Assembly: GCF_024323335.1 (NCBI RefSeq) | Contig: NC_066579.1 | Span: forward strand, 244,897,068-244,961,067 | Length of the DNA stretch: 64,000 bases | DNA from: Lathyrus oleraceus | Taxonomy: Eukaryota > Streptophyta > Magnoliopsida > Fabales > Fabaceae | Reading direction: 5' to 3' | In this document: one piece after another, positions 55,012 to 64,000 of the stretch | Position numbering within the stretch: the stretch's first letter is position 1 | How the letters are laid out: the number at the start of each line of letters is the position of its first letter | The notes under the pieces: generated by a model | Databases searched by the model: none | Seen by the model: the letters and a program-made list of their open reading frames with translations, nothing else | Told to the model about the DNA's origin: nothing | Translations under genes and position numbers: made by a program

Positions 55012-57309
55012 AATATTCTTGAACCGAGAGAGTTAGAATGGTGTGTACGCCATTCGTGGTCTGGAGGTGGAAGATTATTGAACACTAGAATGCCCCAAAA
55101 ATTTGCACTTGTTAATCAAAGGTTAGTCTTGATGGAGATGGGCTTAAAGATGCCATCCAAGAAGTTTGATGATGAAAGATCAGAATGGATCATACGCTGC
55201 TGGGGATAAAGGATCAGAATGGACCATACACTAGATCGTATCCGAATTGCAGAATGAACTGTCTATTAGGCTGCCTCCGGAGAGGTAAAGATCAGAATGG
55301 ATCGTACGCTAGATCGTATCTGAGTAGCAGAATGAGTTATCCCTTAGGCGGATGACTTCGCTGGGGATGAAAGATCAGAATGGATCGTACGTTAGATCGT
55401 ATCTGAGTTGCAGAATGAGCCGTACGTTAGGTTGTATTTGACGAAGGTAGAATCATAATGGATCGTACGCTAGATCGTATCTGAGTTGAAGATCCAAATG
55501 GGTCGTACGTTAGACCGTATTGGAGTTACAGAATGAGTCGTACGTTAGGCTGTATCTGAAGAAGAAAGTAGTCGTACGCTAGACTACACCCCGGAATGTA
55601 CCGTACGCTAGGCAGTATCTGAGGATTTGAGGGTCAGAATGGATCGTACGTTAGATCGTATCTGAGTTGCAAAATGAGCCGTACGTTAGGCTGTATCTGA
55701 AGAAGAAGGTAGTCGTACGCTAGACTACACCCCGGAATGTACCGTATGCTAGGCAGTATCTGAGGATTTGAAGATCCAAATGGGTCGTACGCTAGACCGT
55801 ATTGGAGTTACAGAATGAGCCGTACGTTAGGCTGTATCTGAAGAAGAAAGTAGTCGTACGCTAGACTACACCCCGGAATGTATCGTACGCTAGGCAGTAT
55901 TTGAGGATTTGAAGATCCAAATGGGTCATACGCTAGACCGTATTGGAGTTACAGAATGAGCCGTACGTTAGGCTGTATCTGAAGAAGAAAGTAGTCGTAC
56001 GCCTGAATACACCCCGGAATGTACCGTACGCTAGGCAGTATCTGAGGATTTGAAGATCCAAATGGGTCGTACGCTAGACCATATTGGAGTTACAGAATGA
56101 GCCGTACGTTAGGCTATATCTGAAGAAGAAAGTAGTCGTATGCTAGACTACACCCCGGAATGTACCGTATGCTAGGCAGTATCTGAGGATTTGAAGGTCC
56201 AAGTGGGTCGTACGCTAGACCGTATTGGAGTTGTTGAAGGTCAGAATGGATCGTACGTTAGATCGTATCTGAGTTGAAGGAGTCATATGTTGAGCTCAAT
56301 CAGAATGAACCGTACGCTAGGCTATATCTTATAGTATTTGTATATGTTGTATTTGCAATGAATATATGGGTGGGCTTAAAGATGCCACCATTAGGAGGAT
56401 ATCTGAGTGTTTGTCAGAATGAATGTTCATATGGATTATATCTGAGAGATGTAGTTGAATCCTGAATGTAATTGATAAAGATGTCCGTCTGAATAGACCT
56501 TGGTTTTGACTGTATCAGGAGGATAATTAGCCTGAAAAATAAAGTTAGCTTCATGCTATGTCATGATGCATGAGATGTTTTATGCTTTCGGAAATAAATG
56601 CGAATGTTGTATGCATGCGTATGCTGCGAAATGATGAAATGAATGAACTATGCATGAGGAAGGTTTTTCCAGGGGAAAATAAATCCCAATATTCTGGTTG
56701 GAGACATTTGTATCGATGACCCTTTCTCAGCTGGGGGTATTTGATTTATGTCTGATGGTAGAAATATTTACCAGAAGCCTGGCTGGGGATGGAAGAGATG
56801 ACCCGTCTGTCTAGCGATGCCAATTTTTCTGGGGAATAACTGGCTTTGTTGGGGAATAGAATTGGCAACAGATTCATTGGAAAGCACGGTTAGACCTTTC
56901 CTCGATCCTGAAGTCTTGTAGTAATCGCTATTTTTATTTTATGCATGCATTTTGGTAAACATCGATCATATTCATATATTAATTCAAATTAAATCAATGG
57001 ACGTTTATGCAAACCAAACAGAAAAAGTAAAACAAAAGCATCTTTTTGGAAATAACATTGTATTGATTTTGAAAGCGGGCCTATAAACAGGCAATTTGAG
57101 TACAAGGAGACAGAAATCCTAGTAAGAGGAAATCGTCGAGACAACAAAGAAAAGCTATGAAGAAAAAGTCCTATTAATTTTAATTCTACTACTATCATTA
57201 TGTCTTCAAGCATCTCATCTCCTGCTGTCGGATAGAAGTGATTGGCTTGTTCAGTCCCTTGAACTTGGATGAAGTCGTCTGAGAATGGGACATAGTCATA
57301 CGCTTTTAC
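55012..57309 (-). other. Tat-D 3' UTR
   Basis: Non-coding. Holds the CGTACG tandem array (55290-56330), then 1 kb of less ordered sequence with a few TGGGGAA words at 56690-56860. No gene. Confidence 0.8.
55290..56330 (-). repeat. 141-bp tandem repeats made of CGTACG mini-hairpins
   Basis: The word GATCCAAATGGGTCGTACG (with small changes) recurs at 55773, 55914, 56055 and 56196, an exact 141-bp period. Inside each unit four sub-repeats of about 35 bp carry GTACGCTA or GTACGTTA flanked by complementary arms: GATC/GATC (55300, 55383), GGTC/GACC (55501), GTAGTC/GACTAC (55568), AGCC/GGCT (55818). The sub-repeat with ACC/GGC arms is imperfect. Confidence 0.88.
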
Positions 57310-57500
57310 TCCCTAATTTTTGCCTGGACCACCTTTTCAGGTTTTCAGTCCACCAGGATACCCTTTTTTGCCCAAGCCGCCTTTTCAGGTTTTCGACTTG
57401 TCGGGTGTACATTTTTATATGTTTATCCCTAATTTTTTCCCGAACCCTTTTGGTTCGCCGGGATGCCCTTACTTTTGCCTAGGTGCGTCGACCTAGCGGG
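57310..57500 (-). other. Stem-loops between Tat-D pol and its 3' UTR repeats
   Basis: 57325-57352: TGGAC/GTCCA arms around ACCT-GAAA-AGGT (sense). 57373-57400: sense CAAGTCG/CGGCTTG arms, AAAA, CCT-GAAA-AGG. A further pair, CTAGGT/ACCTAG, is at about 57479-57496. Each follows the linker CCCTAATTTTTGCC (plus strand). Same architecture as in Ogre-A and Ogre-B with different bases. Confidence 0.65.
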
Positions 57501-57506
57501 TCTCTT

Positions 57507-58160
57507 TTATGCGTAGTATTTTTTGACAATGTCTGCGTTCACGGGATGTGGGACGTCTTCACCATCCATCGTAGCAAGTATCATGGCTCCCCCAGAGAAT
57601 ACTTTCTTAACTACAAATGGCCCTTCGTATGTGGGAGTCCATTTGCCCCTGGGATCACTTTGTGGTAGAATGATACGCTTGATAACTAAGTCGCCGATTT
57701 GATACACCCGTCTCTTGACCTTTTGTTGAATGCCTGGGTCATGCGCTTCTGATATATCTGCCCATGACAAACAGCCACAAGTCTCTTTTCATCAATCAAA
57801 TTTATCTGATCAAGTCGAGTCTGAATCCATTCATCCTCGTCTAAACCTGCCTCTTTCATGATTCTTAGAGAGGGAATCTGAACTTCCACTGGTAAGACGG
57901 CTTCCATTCCATAGACTAAAGAGAAAGGAGTTGCCCCTGTCGAAGTGCACACTGAAGTGCGATAACCATGAAGAGCAAAGGGTAACATCTCATGCCAGTC
58001 TTTGTATGTTACTGTCATCTTTTATATGACCTTCTTGATATTCTTATTAGCAGCCTCCACGGCGCCGTTCATCTTCGGCCGGTACAGAGAAGAGTTATGA
58101 TGTTTTATTTTGAACTGCGTGCAGAGTTCAGTAATCATCTTGTTGTTCTTCCGAAGAGGG
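57507..58160 (-). pseudogene. Tat-D integrase, C-terminal fragment
   Basis: Retains the last catalytic segment (RPKMNGAVEAANKNIKK), the MTVTYKDWHEMLPFALHGYR stretch and the C-terminal GKWTPTYEGPFVVKK module. One in-frame stop lies near 58023, and a frameshift at the T run 57721-57724 separates two frames (57686-58018 and 57507-57770). The zinc finger and the first two catalytic Asp residues are lost by a deletion whose joint is near 58160. Confidence 0.9.
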
Positions 58161-58545
58161 CAGGTTTCTCAGATGTATATAAGATCCATCTTAGAAATCA
58201 ATAAAGTGGTATGATTCAACATATACTGTCTTAGTCGGCGAGCAACCCAAGCCAAAGCGCAGCAAATTTTCTCGAGCTGCGTATCTTGTTTCACAGTCGG
58301 TAAACTTTTTTCTAGAGTAGTATATGACATGCTCTTTTCGACCAGACTCGTCATGTTGCCCCAACACACACCCCATTGAATTTTCTAACACGGTCAAATA
58401 CATGATTAGAGGTCTTCCTTCAACTGGTGGCATCAGAATTGGAGGTTCTTGGAGATACTTCTTGATTTTATCAAAAGCTTATTGACATTCATCATTCCAT
58501 ATTGTCTCCTGATTTTTCCTCAGTAATTTTCTTGTCTACTTCAGT
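58161..58545 (-). pseudogene. Tat-D RNase H fragment joined to integrase by deletion
   Basis: Recognisable by MYLTVLENSMGCVLGQHDES and by RLRQYMLNHTT. Two frames are used (58191-58433 and 58169-58369), with a stop near 58480. The second RNase H domain is missing. Upstream the sequence jumps directly to the pol N-terminus, so the RT core including YVDD is deleted. Confidence 0.85.
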
Positions 58546-58740
58546 ACCTAGATTTCATTTGATTCCTCATGCGGCTGTATAGTCTTTTCTTCTTGCAGTA
58601 CCAGTCTGGCAGGCTCTTCAGGTACTTCACAATCTTCCTCACTTCCATCCTCGGTTTGGTAGATCGGATTTTCAAAGTCATAATGAACAGTAGCAGAGTT
58701 ACTATCAACAGGATCCAAAGTGAATATGGATATGAAATTT
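58546..58740 (-). pseudogene. Tat-D pol N-terminal fragment
   Basis: Acidic linker upstream of RT: DPVDSNSATVHYDFENPIYQ through EEPARLVLQEEKTIQPHEE. Comparable to the first 50 residues of Ogre pol, including IQPH. The RT core that should follow is gone. Sequence upstream to 58909 is a non-coding linker, the counterpart of the Ogre intron. Confidence 0.75.
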
Positions 58741-58909
58741 GTTACGTGAGTGTGTGCAAGAAAACATAGCTTATTTGAAAGATGACAGGAAAGATAAAGA
58801 GCGCAATATTTGAATGCAAAAAGGTCCATTGATTTATTGAATGTGAATATGCTTATAAAAATGACAAAACCTTTAACAAAATTTAATACATTAAAATAAG
58901 CAATAACAA

Positions 58910-60014
58910 TTACTCCTGACTAAAGGAAATCAGGATAGTGTCTTCAGCCTTCCAATTATTGAGTCCGTCACCAATTGTTAGGAAAATCCAACTATCCAAG
59001 TCACAATCGTTATCAGCATCTTCCACAACATTGACAGTCTCGTCATGGTTAGGCAGAGGGGCAGTGATGTCATTAGGAGCCTCCGGAGGATCGGAGGTGG
59101 CCGCCTGTATCTTTCCACTTCGAATGTCGCGTTCAACATGCTCACCTGTTAATATAAGTTCAGTGAAACCCGACGAGGAACTTCTCAATAGATGGCTGTA
59201 GAATGGGCCAGTCAGTGTGCTCATGAACATGTCCACTAATTCTCGATCAGTCATGGGGGGTTTGACTCTGCCAGCCAAATCTCTCCATTTTTGAGCATAT
59301 TCTTTGAAGCTTTCTTTAGAGCCCATAGTCATATTCTGCAACTGTAGCCGAGTAGGCGCTAATTTCAGAATTATACTGGTAATGCTTGTAGAAAGTTGTC
59401 GCTAAATCAGTCCAGGTGTGGATGTTAGAGCTCTCGAGATGATAATACCACTCCAACTGTGTGCCAGACAGACTCTCTTGGAAGAAATGGATCCATAGCT
59501 TCCTATCAGTGGTATACGGCTGAATCTTTCTCACATAAGCTCTCAGATGCATCTGAGGACAAGATGCCCCATCGTATTTAGTGAACGTGGGGATCTTGAA
59601 TTTGCGAGGAATGACCACATCAGAGACTAGACCCAAGCTTTCGAAATCCAGACCGGGCACCTTCTGACCCTCCATAGCTAGCATACGTTCTTCCAGCAAT
59701 TTGTACTTATCATCTTTTGGAGAGTGTTGTTCATTCTCATAATCTTCATCTTCGTCCTCCTGGCTGAAAGGATCAGCATTCTTATCTTCTGAATCTATCC
59801 CCTCTTCTTGATCCTTCGGAAATCTAATCTTGACTCCAGCAGCCTATCCTTTGAGCCTTCTCCCCGGGTTAATGTAACTCACAAGTTTCCTGTCTTTCTT
59901 CTTCTTGAGAAAGAGAGCCTTCAGTTCCTCCTGCCCCTTGGATAAGTTCAAGATCATCTCCTGGAATTGAGCATTCTGAGCTTGGAGATCTTTGACAGTT
60001 TGTTCGAGAGCCAT
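58910..60014 (-). pseudogene. gag: Tat-D Gag, frameshifted, protease deleted
   Basis: Likely start at the ATG at 60014 (MALEQTVKDLQAQNAQFQEM, coiled-coil-like, as in Ogre Gag). The Gag core is clear: IPRKFKIPTFTKYDGASCPQ and GSKESFKEYAQKWRDLAG. Damage seen: an in-frame TAG near 59845, and a one-base frameshift near 59365 between the halves 59316-59699 and 58910-59341. After SGKIQ the frame runs into a tail ending TILISFSQE with no DTG, so knuckle and protease appear deleted. It shares the gene plan of Ogre gag-pro but is clearly diverged. Confidence 0.88.
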
Positions 60015-60810
60015 TTTTCTGTTTGGAGGAAAACCGTAAGAACATTGATCCCTTTAGAGTACCTGTTATGCAATGTGATGTTATACTATGCAATGTATGA
60101 AATGTTTTCAATGTTTAAAGTCCTTGAAATGGTTAGTACAATGCCATGATGTCATGATGTCATGATGTTATGATGTTATGATGTTATGATGTTATGATGT
60201 TAAGTAAATAACAAGCACAAGCAAGTCGCACAACAATCATTCCTAAGTTTTACGGCTTGCATGAGTTCCATAGGTAAGTACCCTCCCCACTGAAGTTTGG
60301 TTGGTTCAACCTGTCCTAGAATAGTAACCGGGTTCTAAAAGGATCTCCAATCATTGACCTTCCTTTAAATCCACTTCAGTACAACACCAAGTGGTTGACC
60401 AAAGCTTCCCTAAAGTCCAATCTCAAAGAGTGTAGTATCGAGTCTCAACCAACCCCAGTCGGAACCGAAGTCAGTTATCTCACTATTTTCTAATGGCTAG
60501 GATGAGTCAATTAGGGTTCTAAAGGTCTGGTTAATGCTTTGATGACACCACGCAGACGCCAAATTTCTCCTCAAGTAAACATGAGGAACATCAGGACATC
60601 CAAAGTGTCACATTAACCGTAGCTATCATTTTAACCATTCCAGTATACGCCGGATAGTCGCGATGATCTCTTGCTACTTACCTAAGGTACACTAGATCCG
60701 GGTGTAGGATCTTTCACTCAAGCATAAAATACCCGAGCAATCCCTTAAAAGTAAATCAGACAATTCAAATAAGTGATCTTGTTTTTTTTTTAAGGTAACC
60801 TCTCTTTGTG
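60015..60810 (-). other. Tat-D leader, no ORF1
   Basis: About 800 bp of non-coding leader with an 8-bp microsatellite (60145-60201). Contains GAGTGTAGTATCGAG (about 60430), shared with the Ogre-A leader. Unlike Ogre-A there is no long open frame between primer site and Gag. Confidence 0.7.
60145..60201 (-). repeat. 8-bp microsatellite (CATGATGT/TATGATGT)
   Basis: Seven tandem octamers: three CATGATGT, then four TATGATGT. Confidence 0.9.
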
Positions 60811-60826
60811 TCCCCAGCAGAGTCGC
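60811..60826 (-). other. Tat-D primer-binding site, cut by the Tekay insertion
   Basis: Sense GCGACTCTGCTGGGGA, the Ogre-type primer site lacking its first two bases TG, which should continue on the far side of the inserted element. The last five bases, GTCGC (60822-60826, plus), are the expected target duplication. Confidence 0.85.
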
Positions 60827-61427
60827 TGTAACACCCCGATAAAATAAGATAATTATTTAATTTAAGTTAATAACATATTTATTAATTTAATTAAATAATT
60901 GGATTATTATTGGAATTATTATTATTGGGTTATTATTTTATTGAAATAAAAGTTGGAATTAGAAAAGGTCCCATTTAGTAAAAAGGTTTATTTTTCACGT
61001 GAAAAGGAAAAAGGGGCAGAAAAGTGGAAAAAGGGCAAAGAGAACCAGAGAACAAGGGTTGAAGAGAGGAAGAACTTGAAGTTGCAGGATTTGCCGAATT
61101 AACTCAGGTAAGGGGGGTTTATCGTCGATTAATGGGTATTATGGGATAACATGTAATGGGTAGTGATAGACTATTGATTTACCTCTGATTGGAATGATGT
61201 ATGATGAAATTTGTGAAATATTGGATGAATGAAATTTGGATTATAAATGGAGGAAATTCGTAGGAATTAGATGTAATAATGTTAGATTTTGTGAAATCGA
61301 ATAGGGTATGAATTGTGTTAGAAGATATGAACGAATAATATGTAAAATTGGACTATGGAAGGTTGGATTGGATAGATCTCGTAGCAGAGAAAGCCATAGC
61401 AGATCAGGAAGTCTGGTTTCTGGTCAT

Positions 61428-61652
61428 ACGCGTATGGCACTAGGCAATACGCGTATGAGATGGTCTGGTACGCGTATGGCACTAGGCAATACGCGTATGG
61501 ATGAGGAAGATGATGTTTTGAACGTAGTTTGGTCTCTGTTGGTACGCGTATGGGGAAGTGATACGCGTAGCATACGCGTATGAGATGGTGTTACGCGTAT
61601 GGGATTTGGCTGAGAAATGGGCCATACGCGTATGGGACTAGGCAGTACGCGT
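61428..61652 (+). repeat. Cluster of ten ACGCGT palindromes in Tekay LTR
   Basis: Ten copies of ACGCGT in 225 bp, most inside ATACGCGTAT. The longest perfect palindrome is CCATACGCGTATGG (61622-61635). Spacers such as GGCACTAGGCA repeat irregularly. Confidence 0.92.
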
Positions 61653-61974
61653 ATGGGCAGGATTGTGATTTTCTGTGCTGTCGTTGTGCAGTTTTTGGTT
61701 GTTCAGCTGAGTAATGTGATTTAGCTGATGTACGATATATTAGGGATCATTTCCCGTTGTTTTGAGTAGTATAGGTATTAGTAGAGTGTGCTAATACTGT
61801 GGTTGTTCTTGGGCATGATCTGATATGCTTATGTGATAAAATACTGATTGATGTGTGATGGTATGCATGATCTTGTGAATGTATCAGTTATGTGTGCATT
61901 TGTGAATAGACTGTTTTATGGCTTAGAGTGTGAGCATATGTCTATTCTTGAATTGTGGTTGATGATTTAGCATT

Positions 61975-62148
61975 GCTAGGTGATTAGCATGCATATTGTG
62001 GCCTTTATGGTGGTAGCTAATTCCCATGGTGAGGAATTAGTGAGTTAGTCATTTTGGACTGTTGTTGATGTTTGCATGCTAGGTGAATTAGCGTGCATAT
62101 CATAGCCCTTGGGGTGGTAGCTAATTCCCATGGTGAGGAATTAGTGAG
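61975..62148 (+). repeat. 104-bp duplication with CTAATTCC/GGAATTAG hairpin
   Basis: The perfect hairpin CTAATTCC-CATGGTGA-GGAATTAG occurs at 62017-62040 and 62121-62144. Flanking sequence (TAGCATGCATAT against TAGCGTGCATAT, then GGTGGTAG) is duplicated with it. Confidence 0.85.
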
Positions 62149-62844
62149 TGAGTCACTAGGTCTCAAATGAGTGGGACTAGTGGGCTTGGTAGCCGTGCCT
62201 GGATTTGGACGGTGAGGTGAACTATATGTTCACAAATAGTCGGTACCGCATGCATGGAGTCTCATTGCATGATATGTGTATGGCGTATAATATGAATGGA
62301 TGTATTCCAATATTATACGTGGGTTTGTGTTGATATTGAGTATGAGCATGAATTGTATTGGTATTGAGTATGATATTTGAATTGATGTGCCGTTACTGAA
62401 TGTGTGATGTGATTAGGGTGATTAATGTGTTAAATTACTTAACATGACATGATATTTTATAATGTTCATTATATTGATTGAGGAACTCACCCTTACAACT
62501 ATTTTTCAGGTAACGAGCAGTGATTGAGTAGAAGCTAGTGCTTGGAGTCTAGTGTAGTCTCCTTAGTGGGTCATGCTCTGATAGATGTAACATCGGGATG
62601 GGATGTTTTACCTTGTTGAATAATTTTACATGTAATTGTGTTACATGTTCCGCATGATTGATTTAATTTCTATCCGCTGCGTACTATGCAAACGTTTTAT
62701 TTGATAAATAAATGAGCATGACAATCTACTTTGAGGAATGGTGTGAAGTTGTTTGTGTGACACCCTTAACTGCATAATTACTCTGATTTATATGTTGCTA
62801 TTTTAATTAAATATTTGGGGTATTTTAGAAGGGTGTTACATTAG

Positions 62845-62856
62845 TGGTATCAGAGC
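62845..62856 (+). other. Tekay primer-binding site
   Basis: TGGTATCAGAGC, 4 bp after the LTR end; the standard complement of the initiator-methionine tRNA 3' end used by chromoviruses. Confidence 0.95.
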
Positions 62857-62963
62857 ATAGTCGGTCGAGTCGAGTCGTAATTATTCTGTTCCCCTGTACG
62901 GGATAGGTGTTGTGTAACCCTATCAGTACTTATTGTTTAGCTTGTTGGGTTTTCAGAATAGAG

Positions 62964-63989
62964 ATGGCTGGAAGAGGCAGAGATGATGCTGCGATTGCTG
63001 AGGCTCTGGGTATGCTAGCTGGAGTACTTGGAGGGAATCCGAATGTTGTGGGAATGGGAACTGCTCGTCAACTGAGTGAATTCCAGAAGAACAATCCTCC
63101 AATGTTCAAGGGAGCATACGATCCAGATGGCGCTCAGAAGTGGTTGAAGGAGATCGAGAGGATCTTCCGAGTGACTGAGTGTGCCGATAACCAGAAGGTC
63201 AGGTTCGGTACGCATATGCTGTCAGAAGAAGCAGATGATTGGTGGGTTGCTACCCGCACTGAGTTGGAATCTGCTGGGAATGCTGAGATCACTTGGGCTG
63301 TGTTCAGAGAGAGATTCCTGAGGAAGTATTTTCCAGAGGATGTCAGAGGAAAGAAAGAGATAGAGTTCTTGGAATTGAAGCAGGGTAACCGGTCTGTTAC
63401 TGAGTATGCTGCTAAGTTCACAGAGCTGTCAAAGTATTACACTCCCTATAACGAGGCTACTGGGGAATTTTCAAAGTGTGTGAAGTTTGAGAACGGGTTA
63501 CGTCCCGAGATCAAGCAGGCTATTGGGTATCAGTGGATTAGAGTGTTTTCTGATTTGGTTGACTGTTGCAGGATTTTTGAACAGGATACCAAGGCCAGAG
63601 CGGAAAGCTATCAGCAAAGGGTTGATAGGAAAGGCAAGAATCAGAATGATCGTGGGAAACCGTATGCAGTTGGCAAAGGTTTCCAGAGACAAAGTGGGAT
63701 GAAGAGGCCTAGTGGGGGAGACTCCAGTGCCCCTGCTAAGTGTTTCCGATGTGGTCAGGCTGGACATCGTATCCATGAGTGTACCAGTAATGAGAAGAAG
63801 TGTTTCAAGTGTGGAAAAGGTGGTCACTTGGCTGCAGATTGCCGGTTGAAGACTGTGACTTGTTTCAACTGTGGAGAGGTGGGTCATATCAGTCCACAGT
63901 GTCCTAAGCTGAAGAGAGAGAACCAGTCGGGAGGCAAGGTCTTTGCTTTATCGGGTTCTGAGACTTCTGCAGATGATCGTTTGATCTGA
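62964..63989 (+). CDS. gag: Tekay Gag, ending in a probable premature stop
   Basis: Particle protein of 341 residues from the ATG at 62964 (MAGRGRDDAAIAEALGMLAG); the earlier in-frame ATG at 62907 is within leader sequence. Gag core about 45-220, with FKGAYDPDGAQKWLKEIERI and FLELKQGNRSVTEYAAKF. A basic linker follows, then three CX2CX4HX4C knuckles at C260-C273, C280-C293 and C300-C313, which bind RNA. Reading stops at TGA (63987-63989) right after DDRLI. In relatives, gag and pol form one frame that continues here with Arg. One C-to-T change in a CGA codon would explain the stop. The sequence after it is too short to confirm that the frame continues. Confidence 0.88.
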   Translation: MAGRGRDDAAIAEALGMLAGVLGGNPNVVGMGTARQLSEFQKNNPPMFKGAYDPDGAQKWLKEIERIFRVTECADNQKVRFGTHMLSEEADDWWVATRTELESAGNAEITWAVFRERFLRKYFPEDVRGKKEIEFLELKQGNRSVTEYAAKFTELSKYYTPYNEATGEFSKCVKFENGLRPEIKQAIGYQWIRVFSDLVDCCRIFEQDTKARAESYQQRVDRKGKNQNDRGKPYAVGKGFQRQSGMKRPSGGDSSAPAKCFRCGQAGHRIHECTSNEKKCFKCGKGGHLAADCRLKTVTCFNCGEVGHISPQCPKLKRENQSGGKVFALSGSETSADDRLI

Positions 63990-64000
63990 GGTACGTGTTA

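Larger units (their letters stand above)
53098..60826 (-). mobile_element. Tat-D: internally deleted Tat-lineage Ty3/gypsy element
   Basis: Minus-strand element with 3' LTR (53098-54998), polypurine tract, repeat-rich 3' UTR, stem-loops, fragments of integrase, RNase H, RT N-terminus and Gag, leader and primer site. The Tekay element inserted at its primer site, so its 5' LTR is displaced to the right, outside the window. LTR start and end, polypurine tract and CpG palindromes match Tat-E, so both belong to one family, related to but distinct from Ogre. No ORF1 is seen upstream of Gag. Multiple deletions and frameshifts make it dead. Confidence 0.9.
60827..62840 (+). repeat. Tekay 5' LTR, 2014 bp
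   Basis: From TGTAACACCC to GGGTGTTACA. Contains ten ACGCGT palindromes (61428-61652) and a 104-bp duplication (about 61975-62148). No second LTR in the window, so age cannot be judged. Confidence 0.9.
60827..64000 (+). mobile_element. Tekay-type chromovirus, 5' part
   Basis: LTR, initiator-tRNA primer site and gag, on the plus strand; pol lies beyond the window. LTR termini TGTAACACCC and GGGTGTTACA form a perfect 10-bp inverted repeat. Assignment to Tekay (Del) rests on the Gag sequence with its three CCHC knuckles and on the primer site; chromodomain and pol cannot be seen. Confidence 0.88.

Noticed and set aside
55290..56330. CRISPR-like regular repeats
   Set aside because: The spacing elements repeat too, the period is a 141-bp tandem unit, and the context is a plant retrotransposon 3' UTR.

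Overview
This window is plant nuclear DNA made almost wholly of nested LTR retrotransposons. I found no host gene, no RNA gene and no CRISPR array. The abundance of giant Ogre-type (Ty3/gypsy, Tat lineage) elements, plus a Tekay-type chromovirus, points to a legume of the pea/vetch/lentil/grass-pea group (Fabeae). That placement comes from element families, not from a marker gene.

Layout. (1) 1-28646, minus strand: Ogre-A, a nearly complete element of about 29.3 kb (about 660 bp of its 3' LTR lie left of the window). In its sense direction it has a 7369-bp 5' LTR (28646-21278), tRNA primer site, leader, ORF1, gag-protease, a non-coding linker/intron, RT-RNaseH-second RNaseH-integrase, a 4.7-kb repetitive 3' UTR, polypurine tract and 3' LTR. 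All frames are open, and I saw only five differences between the LTRs over 6.7 kb, so it is very young. (2) 28647-32026, plus strand: 3' UTR and 1846-bp 3' LTR of Tat-E, the element Ogre-A jumped into. (3) 32027-51756, plus strand: the 3' part of Ogre-B, into whose gag-pro gene Tat-E inserted. It has a protease remnant, a pol pseudogene with stops and a frameshift, a 3' UTR, and a 4856-bp 3' LTR. Its 3' UTR is split at 36761-44190 by a non-autonomous Ty1/copia-like element (LARD-F) with 1325-bp LTRs, an AAAAA target duplication and no coding capacity. (4) 51757-53028, minus: LTR fragment of Ogre-C, the target of Ogre-B. (5) 53098-60826, minus: Tat-D, relative of Tat-E, with internally deleted gag and pol remnants. 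(6) 60827-64000, plus: 5' LTR, primer site and gag of a Tekay-type chromovirus that inserted into the primer site of Tat-D and runs off the window.

The proteins form one scheme: Gag assembles particles, protease matures them, RT/RNaseH copies RNA primed by a tRNA, integrase inserts the cDNA. Only Ogre-A carries a full set here. LARD-F must rely on enzymes supplied by another element.

The most interesting signal is in non-coding parts. The 3' UTR repeats of Ogre-A, Tat-E and Tat-D contain many small hairpins with a nearly constant loop and stems that differ between copies yet stay complementary. Just after the pol stop codon, three elements share tandem stem-loops capped by GNRA tetraloops (GAAA, GCAA), again with covarying stems. 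A 10-nt copy of the primer-site start (GTGGCGACTC) also lies inside the U5 end of all four Tat/Ogre LTRs whose 3' end is visible. These patterns were found by eye and need a covariation test.
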